A DNA stretch of 7,243 bases from Acidimicrobiia bacterium. GTDB taxonomy: Bacteria; Actinomycetota; Acidimicrobiia; Acidimicrobiales; Iamiaceae. Made by a program: the position numbers and the translations under genes. Numbering within the stretch: the first letter of the stretch is position 1; the number at the start of each line of letters is the position of its first letter. Positions 1 through 6,154 of the stretch are shown here, one piece after another. Location: the NCBI GenBank assembly GCA_019247975.1, contig JAFBAD010000221.1:1-7243 (forward strand). Reading direction: 5' to 3'. The notes beneath the pieces were generated by a model. The model did not search any database and was not told the DNA's origin. It saw nothing but the letters and a program-made list of their open reading frames with translations.

Positions 1-380
1 CCGTCGATCTTGAGCTCGCTGACGTAGTCGACCGGGTCGTCGTCGGGCCCGGCCCCGAGGCGCCGCTCGAGCCGCTCACCCCACGCCTCGAGCTCCTCGG
101 ACGAGAAGGCGTTGTCCAGCGACATCATCGGCTGGCGGTGCTGCACCGGCGCGAACAGCATCGACGGCGTGGACCCGACCTGCTGGGTCGGCGAGGTCGG
201 CGTGACGAGCTCGGGGAACTCCTCCTCGTAACGACGCAGCTCCCGGACGAGCTCGTCGAACTCGGCGTCGGAGATCGTCGGCGCGTCCTCGGTGTGGTAG
301 CGGCGGTTGTGCTCGGCGATCTCGGCCCGCAGCGCTTCGACGCGCCCCGCGACCTCGTCGTTGGCTTGCAGATCGGGCAC
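1..380 (-). CDS. ligA: NAD-dependent DNA ligase LigA, N-terminal part (cut by window edge)
   Basis: LigA seals nicks in duplex DNA during replication and repair, using NAD+ to adenylate its own lysine. The first 126 codons are present and the rest lies left of the window. Domain Ia is recognisable at about residues 10-60, with the NMN-binding residues in the usual order: Tyr28-His29, Asp38, and Phe41-Asp42 (Phe where the E. coli enzyme has Tyr). A PMMSLDNAFS motif is at 84-93, and the adenylation motif SELKIDG spans 121-127, with Lys124 the expected AMP-accepting residue. The start chosen is the GTG at 378-380. It has no Shine-Dalgarno sequence, but a TACGCT box lies six bases upstream, which suits a leaderless mRNA. 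The gene is divergent from the DUF4388 gene. The family assignment is secure; the exact start is less so. Confidence 0.95.
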   Translation of the reverse strand, partial: MPDLQANDEVAGRVEALRAEIAEHNRRYHTEDAPTISDAEFDELVRELRRYEEEFPELVTPTSPTQQVGSTPSMLFAPVQHRQPMMSLDNAFSSEELEAWGERLERRLGAGPDDDPVDYVSELKID

Positions 381-386
381 GGGGAG

Positions 387-392
387 AGCGTA
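387..392 (-). promoter_or_regulatory. Probable -10 box of a leaderless ligA promoter
   Basis: On the minus strand TACGCT fits the actinobacterial -10 consensus TANNNT and ends exactly six bases before the ligA GTG, so transcription would begin at or next to the start codon. No convincing -35 box is seen. The remaining spacer up to 555 contains no TANNNT box on the plus strand, so the promoter of the divergent DUF4388 gene is not identified. Inference from sequence pattern only. Confidence 0.45.
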
Positions 393-555
393 CCGACGGG
401 CCGTGACCTGGATTTCCGTGTCGCCCGGTGTCGCGTGCCGTTTTCGCCGATGTGGGAACCCTCAACGCGGCCCCCAGCAGGCCGACAGGACCATCCGACC
501 GAGGAACACCCTCCGGCGACCAAGGCACACCCTCAGGATCGGGCGCTGCACCCAG

Positions 556-1878
556 ATGGCACTCAACGGATCGCTCGACGACTACTCACCGGCTGGCGCG
601 CTCCGCGTGCTCTCGTCCACCGGCAAGACCGGCGCCGTCCGCTTCAGCGGCGAGGCCGGGTGCACGGTGTACCTGCACCGCGGGCAGCTGTACTTCGCGC
701 GCGACGAGGACACGGACCACTCCCTCGCGAGCGCGCTGGTCCGGCCGGGCCGGCTCACCGCCGAGGACTGGACCCTGGCGATCGAGGCCGCCGGTGACGA
801 GCCGCGCGTCGGCGAGCTGCTCGTCGAGCAGGGCGCCATCGACGGCGACGTGCTCGCCTCGGTCCTGCTGTCGATCGTCTACGACCCCTTGATCCGCCTC
901 TTCCGCGAGGGAGACGGCGCGTTCGAGTTCGAACCCGACACCGTCCACTGGATCGGTCCGCACCGCACCTTCAACGTCGACGCGATCGTCAACGAGGTCC
1001 GGCGGCGCGTGCGCGAGGTGGACGAGATGACGCCGTTCGTCCCGTCGACCGACGCGTGGGTGTCGGCCGAGCGGACGCTGCCCGGTGACGCGGTGCAGGT
1101 CACCCTCCTGCGGGAGGACTGGGAGCTCATCGCCGCGCTGCAGGGTCCGCGCACGATCGCGGACCTCGCAATGGACATGGGTCGCGGCCGGTACTCGACC
1201 GCACGCGTCGTCAACCGCCTCGCGCAGACCGGTCTCGTGCGCGTCATCGTCGACCCGTCGGCCAACCAGCCGACCGAGGCGCCGGTGCAGCCGGCGGCTG
1301 CGGTGGTCGAGACCACCACCGACGCGCGGGACGACGAGCCGACGATCGTCGACGACGACGAGCTGAGTGACCGCGACGACTTCGACGACGTCGATGCGAC
1401 CGAGGACGAGGACCTGAGCGGCGACGTCTGGTCCGGCGTCCCGACCGGGCCGGTGCCGCACGAGTCCGGCGGCGGTCTCTCGACGAGCGTCTACGCGCTG
1501 CCGCGACGCCAGCCCGTCGCGCTGCACGAGGAGCCGCGCCGAGCCGAGCGGCAGATGCCGTGGCCGGCGTCGGAGGACCTGCAGGTCGACGACCCGACCA
1601 CCGAGGGCAGCATCCCCGGTCTCGAGGCGATCGGTGGCTTCCGCGACGCCATGGCCGTCGACGAGCGGTCGTCTGCGTGGACGTCGTCGGACCCGGCCAC
1701 CCATCCGAACGCGGCCTGGCTCGAGAGCCTCTACGCGCAGTACCTCGACGAGCCCGAGGCACCCGGCAAGCGCCGCAAGAAGGAGATGCTCGACGTCGCC
1801 TTCGGCGCCGAGGAGCAGGACGCACCGGTCAAGCTCCCCACCCTCCGGCGCCTGCTCGACGCCATCAAGAAGCTGTAG
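556..1878 (+). CDS. PATAN/DUF4388-domain protein with winged-helix and acidic linker
   Basis: The product is 440 residues with no signal peptide or membrane segment, so probably cytoplasmic. Residues 1-155 look like a PATAN (DUF4388) domain. They begin MALNGSLDDYSPAGALRVLS, followed by TGAVRF (25-30) and the signature strand YLHRGQLYFA (39-48). A helical part follows (RVGELLVEQGAI, 84-95), and the end is of the GDGAFEFEP type (119-127). Residues 180-232 resemble the winged-helix seen after PATAN domains (LLREDWELIAAL through LAQTGLVRVI). Residues 258-290 are extremely Asp/Glu-rich and probably disordered. A basic KRRKK patch (405-409) precedes a C-terminal helix, LPTLRRLLDAIKKL (427-440). PATAN domains are known from cyanobacterial PatA and from gliding or signalling proteins, generally as protein-interaction modules; the role here is unknown. 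No close Shine-Dalgarno precedes the ATG. The frame stays open upstream to 307, but that part overlaps ligA and has no PATAN-like sequence. The gene converges on the MetE-like gene with 11 bases between stops. Confidence 0.85.
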   Translation: MALNGSLDDYSPAGALRVLSSTGKTGAVRFSGEAGCTVYLHRGQLYFARDEDTDHSLASALVRPGRLTAEDWTLAIEAAGDEPRVGELLVEQGAIDGDVLASVLLSIVYDPLIRLFREGDGAFEFEPDTVHWIGPHRTFNVDAIVNEVRRRVREVDEMTPFVPSTDAWVSAERTLPGDAVQVTLLREDWELIAALQGPRTIADLAMDMGRGRYSTARVVNRLAQTGLVRVIVDPSANQPTEAPVQPAAAVVETTTDARDDEPTIVDDDELSDRDDFDDVDATEDEDLSGDVWSGVPTGPVPHESGGGLSTSVYALPRRQPVALHEEPRRAERQMPWPASEDLQVDDPTTEGSIPGLEAIGGFRDAMAVDERSSAWTSSDPATHPNAAWLESLYAQYLDEPEAPGKRRKKEMLDVAFGAEEQDAPVKLPTLRRLLDAIKKL

Positions 1879-1889
1879 GAGCTGAGCCG

Positions 1890-2936
1890 TCAGGCGCCGA
1901 CGCTGAGGCGGACGCTGGTGAGCTGATCCTGGAGGCGGTCGGCGAGCTGGTGGACCAAGTCGAAGATGCGGGCCGCCTGATCGGGCGTGTGCAGCGCGAG
2001 GCCGCACTCGGGCGTGAGCAGCGTGTGGTGGCGCAGCCGGACCGGGTCGCAGCCCGCCTGCACGAGCTCGCACCAGCGTGACGCGACCGTGCGCCACAGC
2101 CGGCCGATGGTGCCGCTGCGGGGACCGTCGGTCGGCACCGCGCCCCAGGCCAACCAGCCACCCCGCTCGACGAACGACGCCAGCGCACCGGTGTACGGCG
2201 CGATCTCGGTGGTGGCCGGCAGCGACAGGATCTGCGGACCGGCCTGCAGCGGGATGCGCCAGTCGGTCTCACCGCAGCAGTGGATGCCGGTGATCGCGTC
2301 CGCTTCGATCGACGCGAGCGCGCCCGACACGAGGTCGATCACCTGGTCGACCGGGACGCCGAGGAACGGCATGCCGCCGGTGAGCCCCGGCTCGTCGAGG
2401 AAGACGACGATCGGCGCGTCGGGCACCGCGGTGCGGGCCAGCGTGACGAGCTGCCGCGCCCGCTGGTTGACCGCCGCGCCGGCGACCGCGTACGCCCGCG
2501 CCGGCTCGACGCCGTCGGCCGCGAGCGCGCGACCGATGGTGATCGGGCCGGGGAGCTGGAGCTTGATCGGCTCGGTCCGACCGGCGACCGCGCTCAGGAA
2601 CGCGCGCGTCGCCGCGTACGGCGGACCTTCCAGACCCTCGTCGCCGAGCGGCGCGGCAGGGTCGGGCGTGGCGTCGACGGTGTAGGTGCCGTCGTCGTGG
2701 ACGGTGATGCCCTCGATGCCCCACACGCCCTCGGCGAGCAGGCCCTCGCGGGGATCGAGGGTGGGGAGCGACGGGGCTGCGGGCAGGCCCGGCAGCCGGT
2801 CCAGCACGAACGCGACCGCGGTCGCGGTGTCGTCGTGCGGCAGGCTCCCGATCCCGGTGACGGTGCCGAGCGGGAAGTCTGGCTCCGGCACCAGGGTCGA
2901 CCAGCGCGCTTCTGGAAGGTTGAGGTCCGCTTCCAC
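1890..2936 (-). CDS. MetE catalytic-domain-like protein (cobalamin-independent methionine synthase / UROD-MetE superfamily)
   Basis: This is a single C-terminal-type MetE barrel of about 350 residues. Full MetE is about 750 residues and has an additional N-terminal half that is missing here. Numbering from the GTG at 2975, the entry motif TGIGSLPHD is at 40-48. The LDEPGL loop is at 193-198. The four zinc ligands of MetE all have plausible counterparts: His232 and Cys234 (IHCCGE), Glu257 (TTEIAPYTG) and Cys324 (TPECGLALHT). The site for activating a thiol with zinc therefore looks intact, suggesting methyl transfer to or from a thiol, but donor and acceptor are unknown. I prefer the GTG at 2936, which is preceded by GGGGGA; the upstream GTG at 2975 would add 13 residues, and one at 2891 is also possible. 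Similar genes near ligA in other actinobacteria are annotated as methionine synthase or hypothetical. Divergent from the membrane protein gene. Confidence 0.85.
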   Translation of the reverse strand: MEADLNLPEARWSTLVPEPDFPLGTVTGIGSLPHDDTATAVAFVLDRLPGLPAAPSLPTLDPREGLLAEGVWGIEGITVHDDGTYTVDATPDPAAPLGDEGLEGPPYAATRAFLSAVAGRTEPIKLQLPGPITIGRALAADGVEPARAYAVAGAAVNQRARQLVTLARTAVPDAPIVVFLDEPGLTGGMPFLGVPVDQVIDLVSGALASIEADAITGIHCCGETDWRIPLQAGPQILSLPATTEIAPYTGALASFVERGGWLAWGAVPTDGPRSGTIGRLWRTVASRWCELVQAGCDPVRLRHHTLLTPECGLALHTPDQAARIFDLVHQLADRLQDQLTSVRLSVGA

Positions 2937-2964
2937 GAGATCCCCCGTCTGGTTCCCAGCTCCG

Positions 2965-2998
2965 AGAATGGCCACCGGCCGCGCCCGTGGGCAAATCT
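2965..2998. promoter_or_regulatory. Possible overlapping divergent promoters (MetE-like gene and membrane protein gene)
   Basis: On the minus strand TTGCCC (2989-2994) and CATTCT (2965-2970) are 18 bases apart and could be -35 and -10 boxes. Transcription would then start near 2958, leaving a short leader with GGGGGA before the GTG at 2936. On the plus strand AAATCT (2993-2998) lies six bases before the GTG at 3005 and matches the two key positions (A2, T6) of a leaderless -10 box. The plus -10 overlaps the minus -35, so the promoters might compete. Weak matches; inference. Confidence 0.3.
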
Positions 2999-3004
2999 CA
3001 CGCG

Positions 3005-3880
3005 GTGTCGAGCGCGCGCGAGCCCGGACCCTGGGCTTTTCGCATCACGTGGGTGCTCGTGCCCTTCGCCGCGACCCCGGTCCTGTCGGCTGCGCTCGGG
3101 CCGACCAGCGACGCGTTCCGGGTCACGGCCACGGTCGGGCTCTGGGTCGGCTGGGCGGTCACGCTGCTCGCCGCCCTCGTCGAGCGGACGGTCTCCCTCA
3201 CGATCCTGCGCGCCGTCGCGCCCGGCGCGATCGTCGCGACGATCTGGGCGAGCGCAGCTGCGAATGCCTCAGCGTGGAAGCCGGTGGTCGGCGTCGCGGC
3301 CGCGGTGCTGTCCACCGCGTGCGCGCTCTCACCGTTGACCGGCGACGCGTTCGTCAACGGCTCGGCCTACGGACCGGAGCGACGCATGGCGCTGCGCCCG
3401 ACCATCGCCGCGCTCGTGCTCGCGCCGCTCGCGTGGGTCGCCGCGATCGCGGGGGCGGCGTCCGGTCCCCTGCTGCTCGCGGCCGGCCAGCTCGTCGCCG
3501 GCATCGTGTGCCTCGTCGTCGGGGTCGCGCTCGCGGTGCTGATGGTGCGCGCGCTGCACGGCCTCAGCCGCCGCTGGCTCGTGTTCGTGCCCGCGGGCGT
3601 CGTGCTCCACGACCCGCTCACGATGAGCGACGCGGTGCTCTTCCCGCGCCGTGCCGTGACGCAGCTCGGTCCGGCGCAGGCGACCGACGACGGACTCGAC
3701 CTGACCGGTGGTGCACCCGGGCTCGCGCTGCGCATCGAGGTGGACGTGCCGCAGTCGGTCGGGGTACGCCGGGGTCGCAACCGCACCGACAACCTCGAAG
3801 CCGCCGCGCTGCTCTTCACCCCGACCCGTCCCGGCGCGGTCCTCGAGGAGGCCGAACGCCGCCGGATCGCCGTCGGCTGA
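3005..3880 (+). CDS. Polytopic membrane protein of unknown function with soluble C-terminal domain
   Basis: I do not recognise a named family. From the GTG at 3005 the product is 291 residues. The first 60% is hydrophobic and shows about five or six likely membrane segments, near residues 12-32, 40-58, 63-85, 93-108, 121-141 and 143-172. About 115 residues of soluble sequence follow. This tail begins SRRWLVFVPAGVVLHDP, is mixed strand-like and charged, and vaguely recalls a bacterial PH-like domain that starts right after the last helix; that is only an impression. It ends with a basic stretch (EEAERRRIAVG). No signal peptide cleavage site, catalytic motif or transport signature is evident. 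An in-frame GTG at 2987 would add six residues; 3005 is preferred because of the AAATCT box six bases upstream. It faces the MetE-like gene head to head and converges on mnmA. Confidence 0.75.
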   Translation: MSSAREPGPWAFRITWVLVPFAATPVLSAALGPTSDAFRVTATVGLWVGWAVTLLAALVERTVSLTILRAVAPGAIVATIWASAAANASAWKPVVGVAAAVLSTACALSPLTGDAFVNGSAYGPERRMALRPTIAALVLAPLAWVAAIAGAASGPLLLAAGQLVAGIVCLVVGVALAVLMVRALHGLSRRWLVFVPAGVVLHDPLTMSDAVLFPRRAVTQLGPAQATDDGLDLTGGAPGLALRIEVDVPQSVGVRRGRNRTDNLEAAALLFTPTRPGAVLEEAERRRIAVG

Positions 3881-3881
3881 T

Positions 3882-3934
3882 CCGTTCTCGGTACGTGAGA
3901 CGCCCGTCCAGGGCGCCGAACGCACCAAGAACCG
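3882..3934. terminator. Possible bidirectional terminator between convergent genes
   Basis: The 63-base convergent gap holds a nested inverted repeat. The outer arms 3882-3892 and 3924-3934 pair at 9 of 11 positions. Inside is a perfect 5-bp stem, CGCCC (3901-3905) with GGGCG (3911-3915), with a 5-base loop. There is no T-tract on either strand, so this would not be a classic intrinsic terminator. Its location between two gene ends is the main support. Confidence 0.3.
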
Positions 3935-3943
3935 ATGGAGAGG

Positions 3944-4987
3944 TCAGGCGGGGTGGGCGGGGCCGCCGCCGACCACCTCGTCGCCCTCGTAGAAGACGAC
4001 GGCCTGGCCCGGCGCGACGCGGCGGTGGCGCTCCCGCCACCGGACCGTCACCGTGCCGTCAGGACCCGGTGCGACGTCGGCGGGCTCGGGACGGCCGTGC
4101 GCGCTGCACTGCACGAGCAGCGACCCGGAGACCGGCTCGGCGGCCCAGCTGACCGGGCCGACCGTCTGGCGCTCGACCAGCAGGTCCTCGGGGGCACCGA
4201 CGGTCACGGTGGCCGACACGGGGTCGACCCGCAGCGCGTGGCGGGGCGGGCCCCCGCCGGGCAGCCCCAACCCGTGGCGCTGCCCGACGGTCACCAGCTC
4301 AACCGCTTCGACCCGTCCGAGCTCGTTGCCGGCGCCGTCGACCACGACGCCCGGCGTGAGCGTGGTCCGGCGGCCGAGGAACGACACCCGGCCCTCCGTC
4401 GTCTTGATGAAGCACACGTCCTGGCTGTCGGGCTTCGACGCGGTGCGGAGGCCGAGGTCGGTCGCCATCGCCCGCACCTGCTCCTTGGTCGACCCTCCGA
4501 TCGGCAGCAACGTCCGCTCCAGCACGTGCTGGTCGAGCATGTGCAGCACGTACGACTGGTCCTTGCGCGGATCCACGCCGCGCGCGATGCGCCGACGTCC
4601 GCGTGCACCGACGATGCGGGCGTGGTGCCCGGTGGCGATCGCGTCGAAGCCGAGCTGGAGCGCGCGGCGCAGCAGCCGGTCGAACTTGAGGTGGCGGTTG
4701 CACTCGATGCACGGGTTCGGGGTGCGACCCTCGTGGTGGTCACGCACGTAGGGCTGGACCACGTTGCGCTCGAAGTCGGTGCCGAAGTTGAACACGTGGT
4801 GGTCGATGCCGAGGTGGTCGGCGACCCGCCGCGCGTCGTCGACGTCGGACACCGAGCAGCAACCGGTGTCCGACTCGCCGCCCCAGAGGCGCAGCGTCAC
4901 CCCGGTGACGTCGTGACCCTCCTCGGCCAGCCGCGCCGCCGCGACCGACGAGTCGACGCCGCCGCTCATCGCGACGAGGATCCTCAC
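3944..4987 (-). CDS. mnmA: tRNA-specific 2-thiouridylase MnmA (TrmU)
   Basis: MnmA is a cytoplasmic ATP pyrophosphatase. It adenylates U34 of tRNA-Lys, -Glu and -Gln and replaces the oxygen by sulfur to give 2-thiouridine (s2U34). The 347-residue product has the PP-loop SGGVDSS at 8-14. The CIEC segment (93-96) holds the expected nucleophile Cys93, and SQDVCFI (188-194) holds its partner Cys192. The RKDQSYVLHML motif is at 141-151, and the C-terminal beta-barrel ends with FYEGDEVVGGG (332-342). One small deviation is TGHHAR (119-124), where the family usually has TGHYAR. The start is the GTG at 4985-4987: it gives the usual MRILVAMSGG N-terminus and overlaps the iscS stop as GTGA, implying translational coupling. 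A longer open frame upstream only reads through iscS. Sulfur very probably comes from the coupled cysteine desulfurase. Confidence 0.96.
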   Translation of the reverse strand: MRILVAMSGGVDSSVAAARLAEEGHDVTGVTLRLWGGESDTGCCSVSDVDDARRVADHLGIDHHVFNFGTDFERNVVQPYVRDHHEGRTPNPCIECNRHLKFDRLLRRALQLGFDAIATGHHARIVGARGRRRIARGVDPRKDQSYVLHMLDQHVLERTLLPIGGSTKEQVRAMATDLGLRTASKPDSQDVCFIKTTEGRVSFLGRRTTLTPGVVVDGAGNELGRVEAVELVTVGQRHGLGLPGGGPPRHALRVDPVSATVTVGAPEDLLVERQTVGPVSWAAEPVSGSLLVQCSAHGRPEPADVAPGPDGTVTVRWRERHRRVAPGQAVVFYEGDEVVGGGPAHPA

Positions 4988-6111
4988 GAGCGGAGCCGTG
5001 CCACCGCGGGTGGCACCACCTCGAGCGCGCGGGTCACATCGGCCGCGGTGGTCGTCCAGCCGAGGGACAGCCGCAGCGAACCCGCAGCCAGTGAGGGCGG
5101 CACGCCCAGCGCGCTCAGGACGTGCGAGGGCTCGGCCGCCCCACTCGCGCAGGACGACGCGGCGGACGCGCACACGCCCTCCTGGTCGAGCAGGAACAGC
5201 AGCGCCTCCGCCTCGACGCCGGGGATGCACAGGTGGCAGTTCGACGCGACCTTGTGCGCCCGATCGGCGGTCTCGACCGCGCCCGGGATCGCCGCGAGCA
5301 GCCCGTCGGCCAAGCGGTCGCGGAGCGCGGCAACCCGCTCGATCGTCGCCTTGCGCTCCTCCGCGCAGGCACGTGCGCCGGCGGCGAGACCCACCACGGC
5401 GGGAACGGGGGTCGACCCGCTGCGCCGGTCCCGCTCCTGACCGCCGCCGAGCAACATCGGCGCGATCGCCGCCGGCTCCCGCACGACGAGGGCGCCCACT
5501 CCCATCGGACCGCCGAACTTGTGCCCGGTGATCGAGACGAGGTCGGCCGCCGCGGCGCGGGTGGCGATGTCGGTCCACGCGAACGCCTGCACGGCGTCGG
5601 TGTGCAGCAGCGCGCCCGGCGCGCACGCGTCGACGGCCGCTCGCACCGCGTCGAGGTCCTGCACGGTCCCCACCTCGTTGCCGGCGAGGAGCACGGAGAC
5701 CAGCCCCACCGGCGCCGCGTCCCGCAGCACCCGCTCGAGGTCGTCGAGATCGATCAGCCCGCTCGGGTCGACGCCCATCACCCGACCACCGCGTGCGCGC
5801 ACCGGGTCGAGGACCGCGTGGTGGTCGACCGCGCTGCAGACCGGGACGCCGCGCTCCACGCCGGCGCCGAAGATCGCGAGGTTGTCGGCCTCGGTGCCAC
5901 CCGAGGTGAACACGATCTCGCCGGGCCGGCAGCCGAGCAGGTCCGCGAGGTCGTCCCGCGCGTCGTCGACCGCCCGGCGGGCGGCCCGGGCCAGCCGGTG
6001 CGACCCCGACGGGTTGCCGTGGAGGTCACGCAGCCACGGGACCATCGCGTCGACCGCCTCGGGCCGCATCGGCGTCGTCGCCGCATGGTCGAGGTACGAG
6101 ACGTCAGGCAT
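4984..6111 (-). CDS. iscS: Cysteine desulfurase, IscS/NifS family
   Basis: A PLP-dependent class V aminotransferase-fold enzyme that converts cysteine to alanine and carries the sulfur as a persulfide for donation to tRNA thiolation, Fe-S assembly or other acceptors. The 375-residue length is typical. Visible features are the N-terminal YLDHAATTPM (6-15), HGNPSGSH (31-38), GGTEADNLA (71-79), and the substrate and PLP-contacting His pair at 97-98 (DHHAV). The PLP lysine is Lys198 in SITGHKFGG, the phosphate-contact segment is RRSGSTPV (229-236; Ser where many members have RSGT), and the sulfur-carrying Cys321 lies in SSCASGAAEPSHVL. First gene of an operon with mnmA (4-base overlap), which points to tRNA 2-thiolation as one job. 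The ATG at 6109-6111 has no nearby Shine-Dalgarno and lies within the overlapping end of a 10-codon upstream ORF (see 6104-6136), so its translation may depend on that ORF. Confidence 0.95.
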   Translation of the reverse strand: MPDVSYLDHAATTPMRPEAVDAMVPWLRDLHGNPSGSHRLARAARRAVDDARDDLADLLGCRPGEIVFTSGGTEADNLAIFGAGVERGVPVCSAVDHHAVLDPVRARGGRVMGVDPSGLIDLDDLERVLRDAAPVGLVSVLLAGNEVGTVQDLDAVRAAVDACAPGALLHTDAVQAFAWTDIATRAAAADLVSITGHKFGGPMGVGALVVREPAAIAPMLLGGGQERDRRSGSTPVPAVVGLAAGARACAEERKATIERVAALRDRLADGLLAAIPGAVETADRAHKVASNCHLCIPGVEAEALLFLLDQEGVCASAASSCASGAAEPSHVLSALGVPPSLAAGSLRLSLGWTTTAADVTRALEVVPPAVARLRS

Positions 6112-6136
6112 GGTCGAGGTAGACGACCTCAGGCAC
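6087..6136. repeat. 25-bp imperfect tandem duplication over the iscS start
   Basis: Two adjacent 25-bp units, 6087-6111 and 6112-6136, match at 20 of 25 positions. Both begin GGTCGAGGTA and share CAGGCA near the right end on the plus strand. The left unit encodes the first codons of iscS. The right unit encodes nearly the same peptide but is shifted one base out of the iscS frame, because 25 is not a multiple of three. The mismatches cluster in the middle (unit positions 11-13 and 17) plus the G/A difference in the start codon. The repeat itself is read directly; duplication as its origin is inference. Confidence 0.8.
6104..6136 (-). CDS. Putative 10-codon leader ORF upstream of iscS (IscS N-terminus mimic)
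   Basis: Reading from the GTG at 6134-6136 gives MPEVVYLDHA and then TGA at 6104-6106. The first ten residues of IscS are MPDVSYLDHA, so eight of ten agree. The GTG lies exactly six bases after a TAGCCT -10-like box, so it would be the first codon of a leaderless transcript. The stop overlaps the iscS ATG (6109-6111) by eight bases in another frame, a geometry suited to termination-reinitiation. Alternatively it could be an untranslated remnant of duplication, or a one-base error in the sequence that would otherwise fuse both copies into a longer IscS N-terminus. Too short for coding statistics. Confidence 0.45.
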   Translation of the reverse strand: MPEVVYLDHA

Positions 6137-6142
6137 CCCCCA

Positions 6143-6148
6143 AGGCTA
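6143..6148 (-). promoter_or_regulatory. Probable -10 box of the iscS-mnmA operon promoter
   Basis: TAGCCT on the minus strand matches TANNNT and is followed by a six-base spacer (TGGGGG) and then the leader-ORF GTG at 6136. This is the same spacing as at ligA, so a leaderless transcript starting at or next to 6136 is predicted. No clear -35 element is seen. If correct, the mRNA has only 25 bases ahead of the iscS ATG. Confidence 0.5.
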
Positions 6149-6154
6149 GAGAAT
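6147..6154 (+). promoter_or_regulatory. Possible -10 region of the methyltransferase promoter
   Basis: TAGAGAAT contains GAGAAT at 6149-6154, which keeps the A2 and T6 positions of TANNNT and lies exactly six bases before the GTG at 6161. It touches the opposite-strand iscS -10 box (6143-6148) around a shared CTAG, so the two divergent promoters would occupy the same DNA. The match is weaker than that on the other strand. Confidence 0.35.

Noticed and set aside
502..537. Two similar segments (GGAACACCCTC and GGCACACCCTC), 21 bases apart, ahead of the DUF4388 gene
   Set aside because: Short, imperfect and in GC-rich sequence; too little to call an operator or repeat.
307..555. In-frame upstream extension of the DUF4388 gene (83 more codons from 307)
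   Set aside because: It overlaps the start of ligA on the opposite strand, reads as low-complexity Arg/Pro/Ser sequence, and the PATAN domain starts normally at the ATG at 556.
1871..1883. AGCT-GTAGG-AGCT hairpin at the DUF4388 stop as a terminator
   Set aside because: Only a 4-bp stem and no T-tract.
586..2097. Long minus-strand open frame opposite the DUF4388 gene
   Set aside because: It is a GC-rich antisense shadow with Arg/His/Leu/Val-rich composition and no recognisable motif, and it runs into the MetE-like gene in a conflicting frame.
2280..3338. Plus-strand open frame opposite the MetE-like gene and into the membrane protein gene
   Set aside because: Arg/Asp/Gly-rich shadow; it conflicts with two better supported genes.
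4619..4631. TGHHAR instead of TGHYAR in MnmA as a sign of altered function
   Set aside because: A single substitution at a variable edge of the motif; all catalytic residues are present.
5413..5424. RSGS instead of RSGT in IscS as a damaged cofactor site
   Set aside because: Thr to Ser is conservative and the lysine, histidine and cysteine needed for catalysis are all present.
3935..5440. Long plus-strand open frame opposite mnmA and iscS
   Set aside because: Both covered genes are firmly identified on the minus strand; the frame is an antisense shadow without domain signals.
4988..5626. Open frame continuing upstream of mnmA to about 5626
   Set aside because: It lies inside iscS in another frame, has Arg/Gly-rich shadow composition, and MnmA begins naturally at the GTG at 4987.
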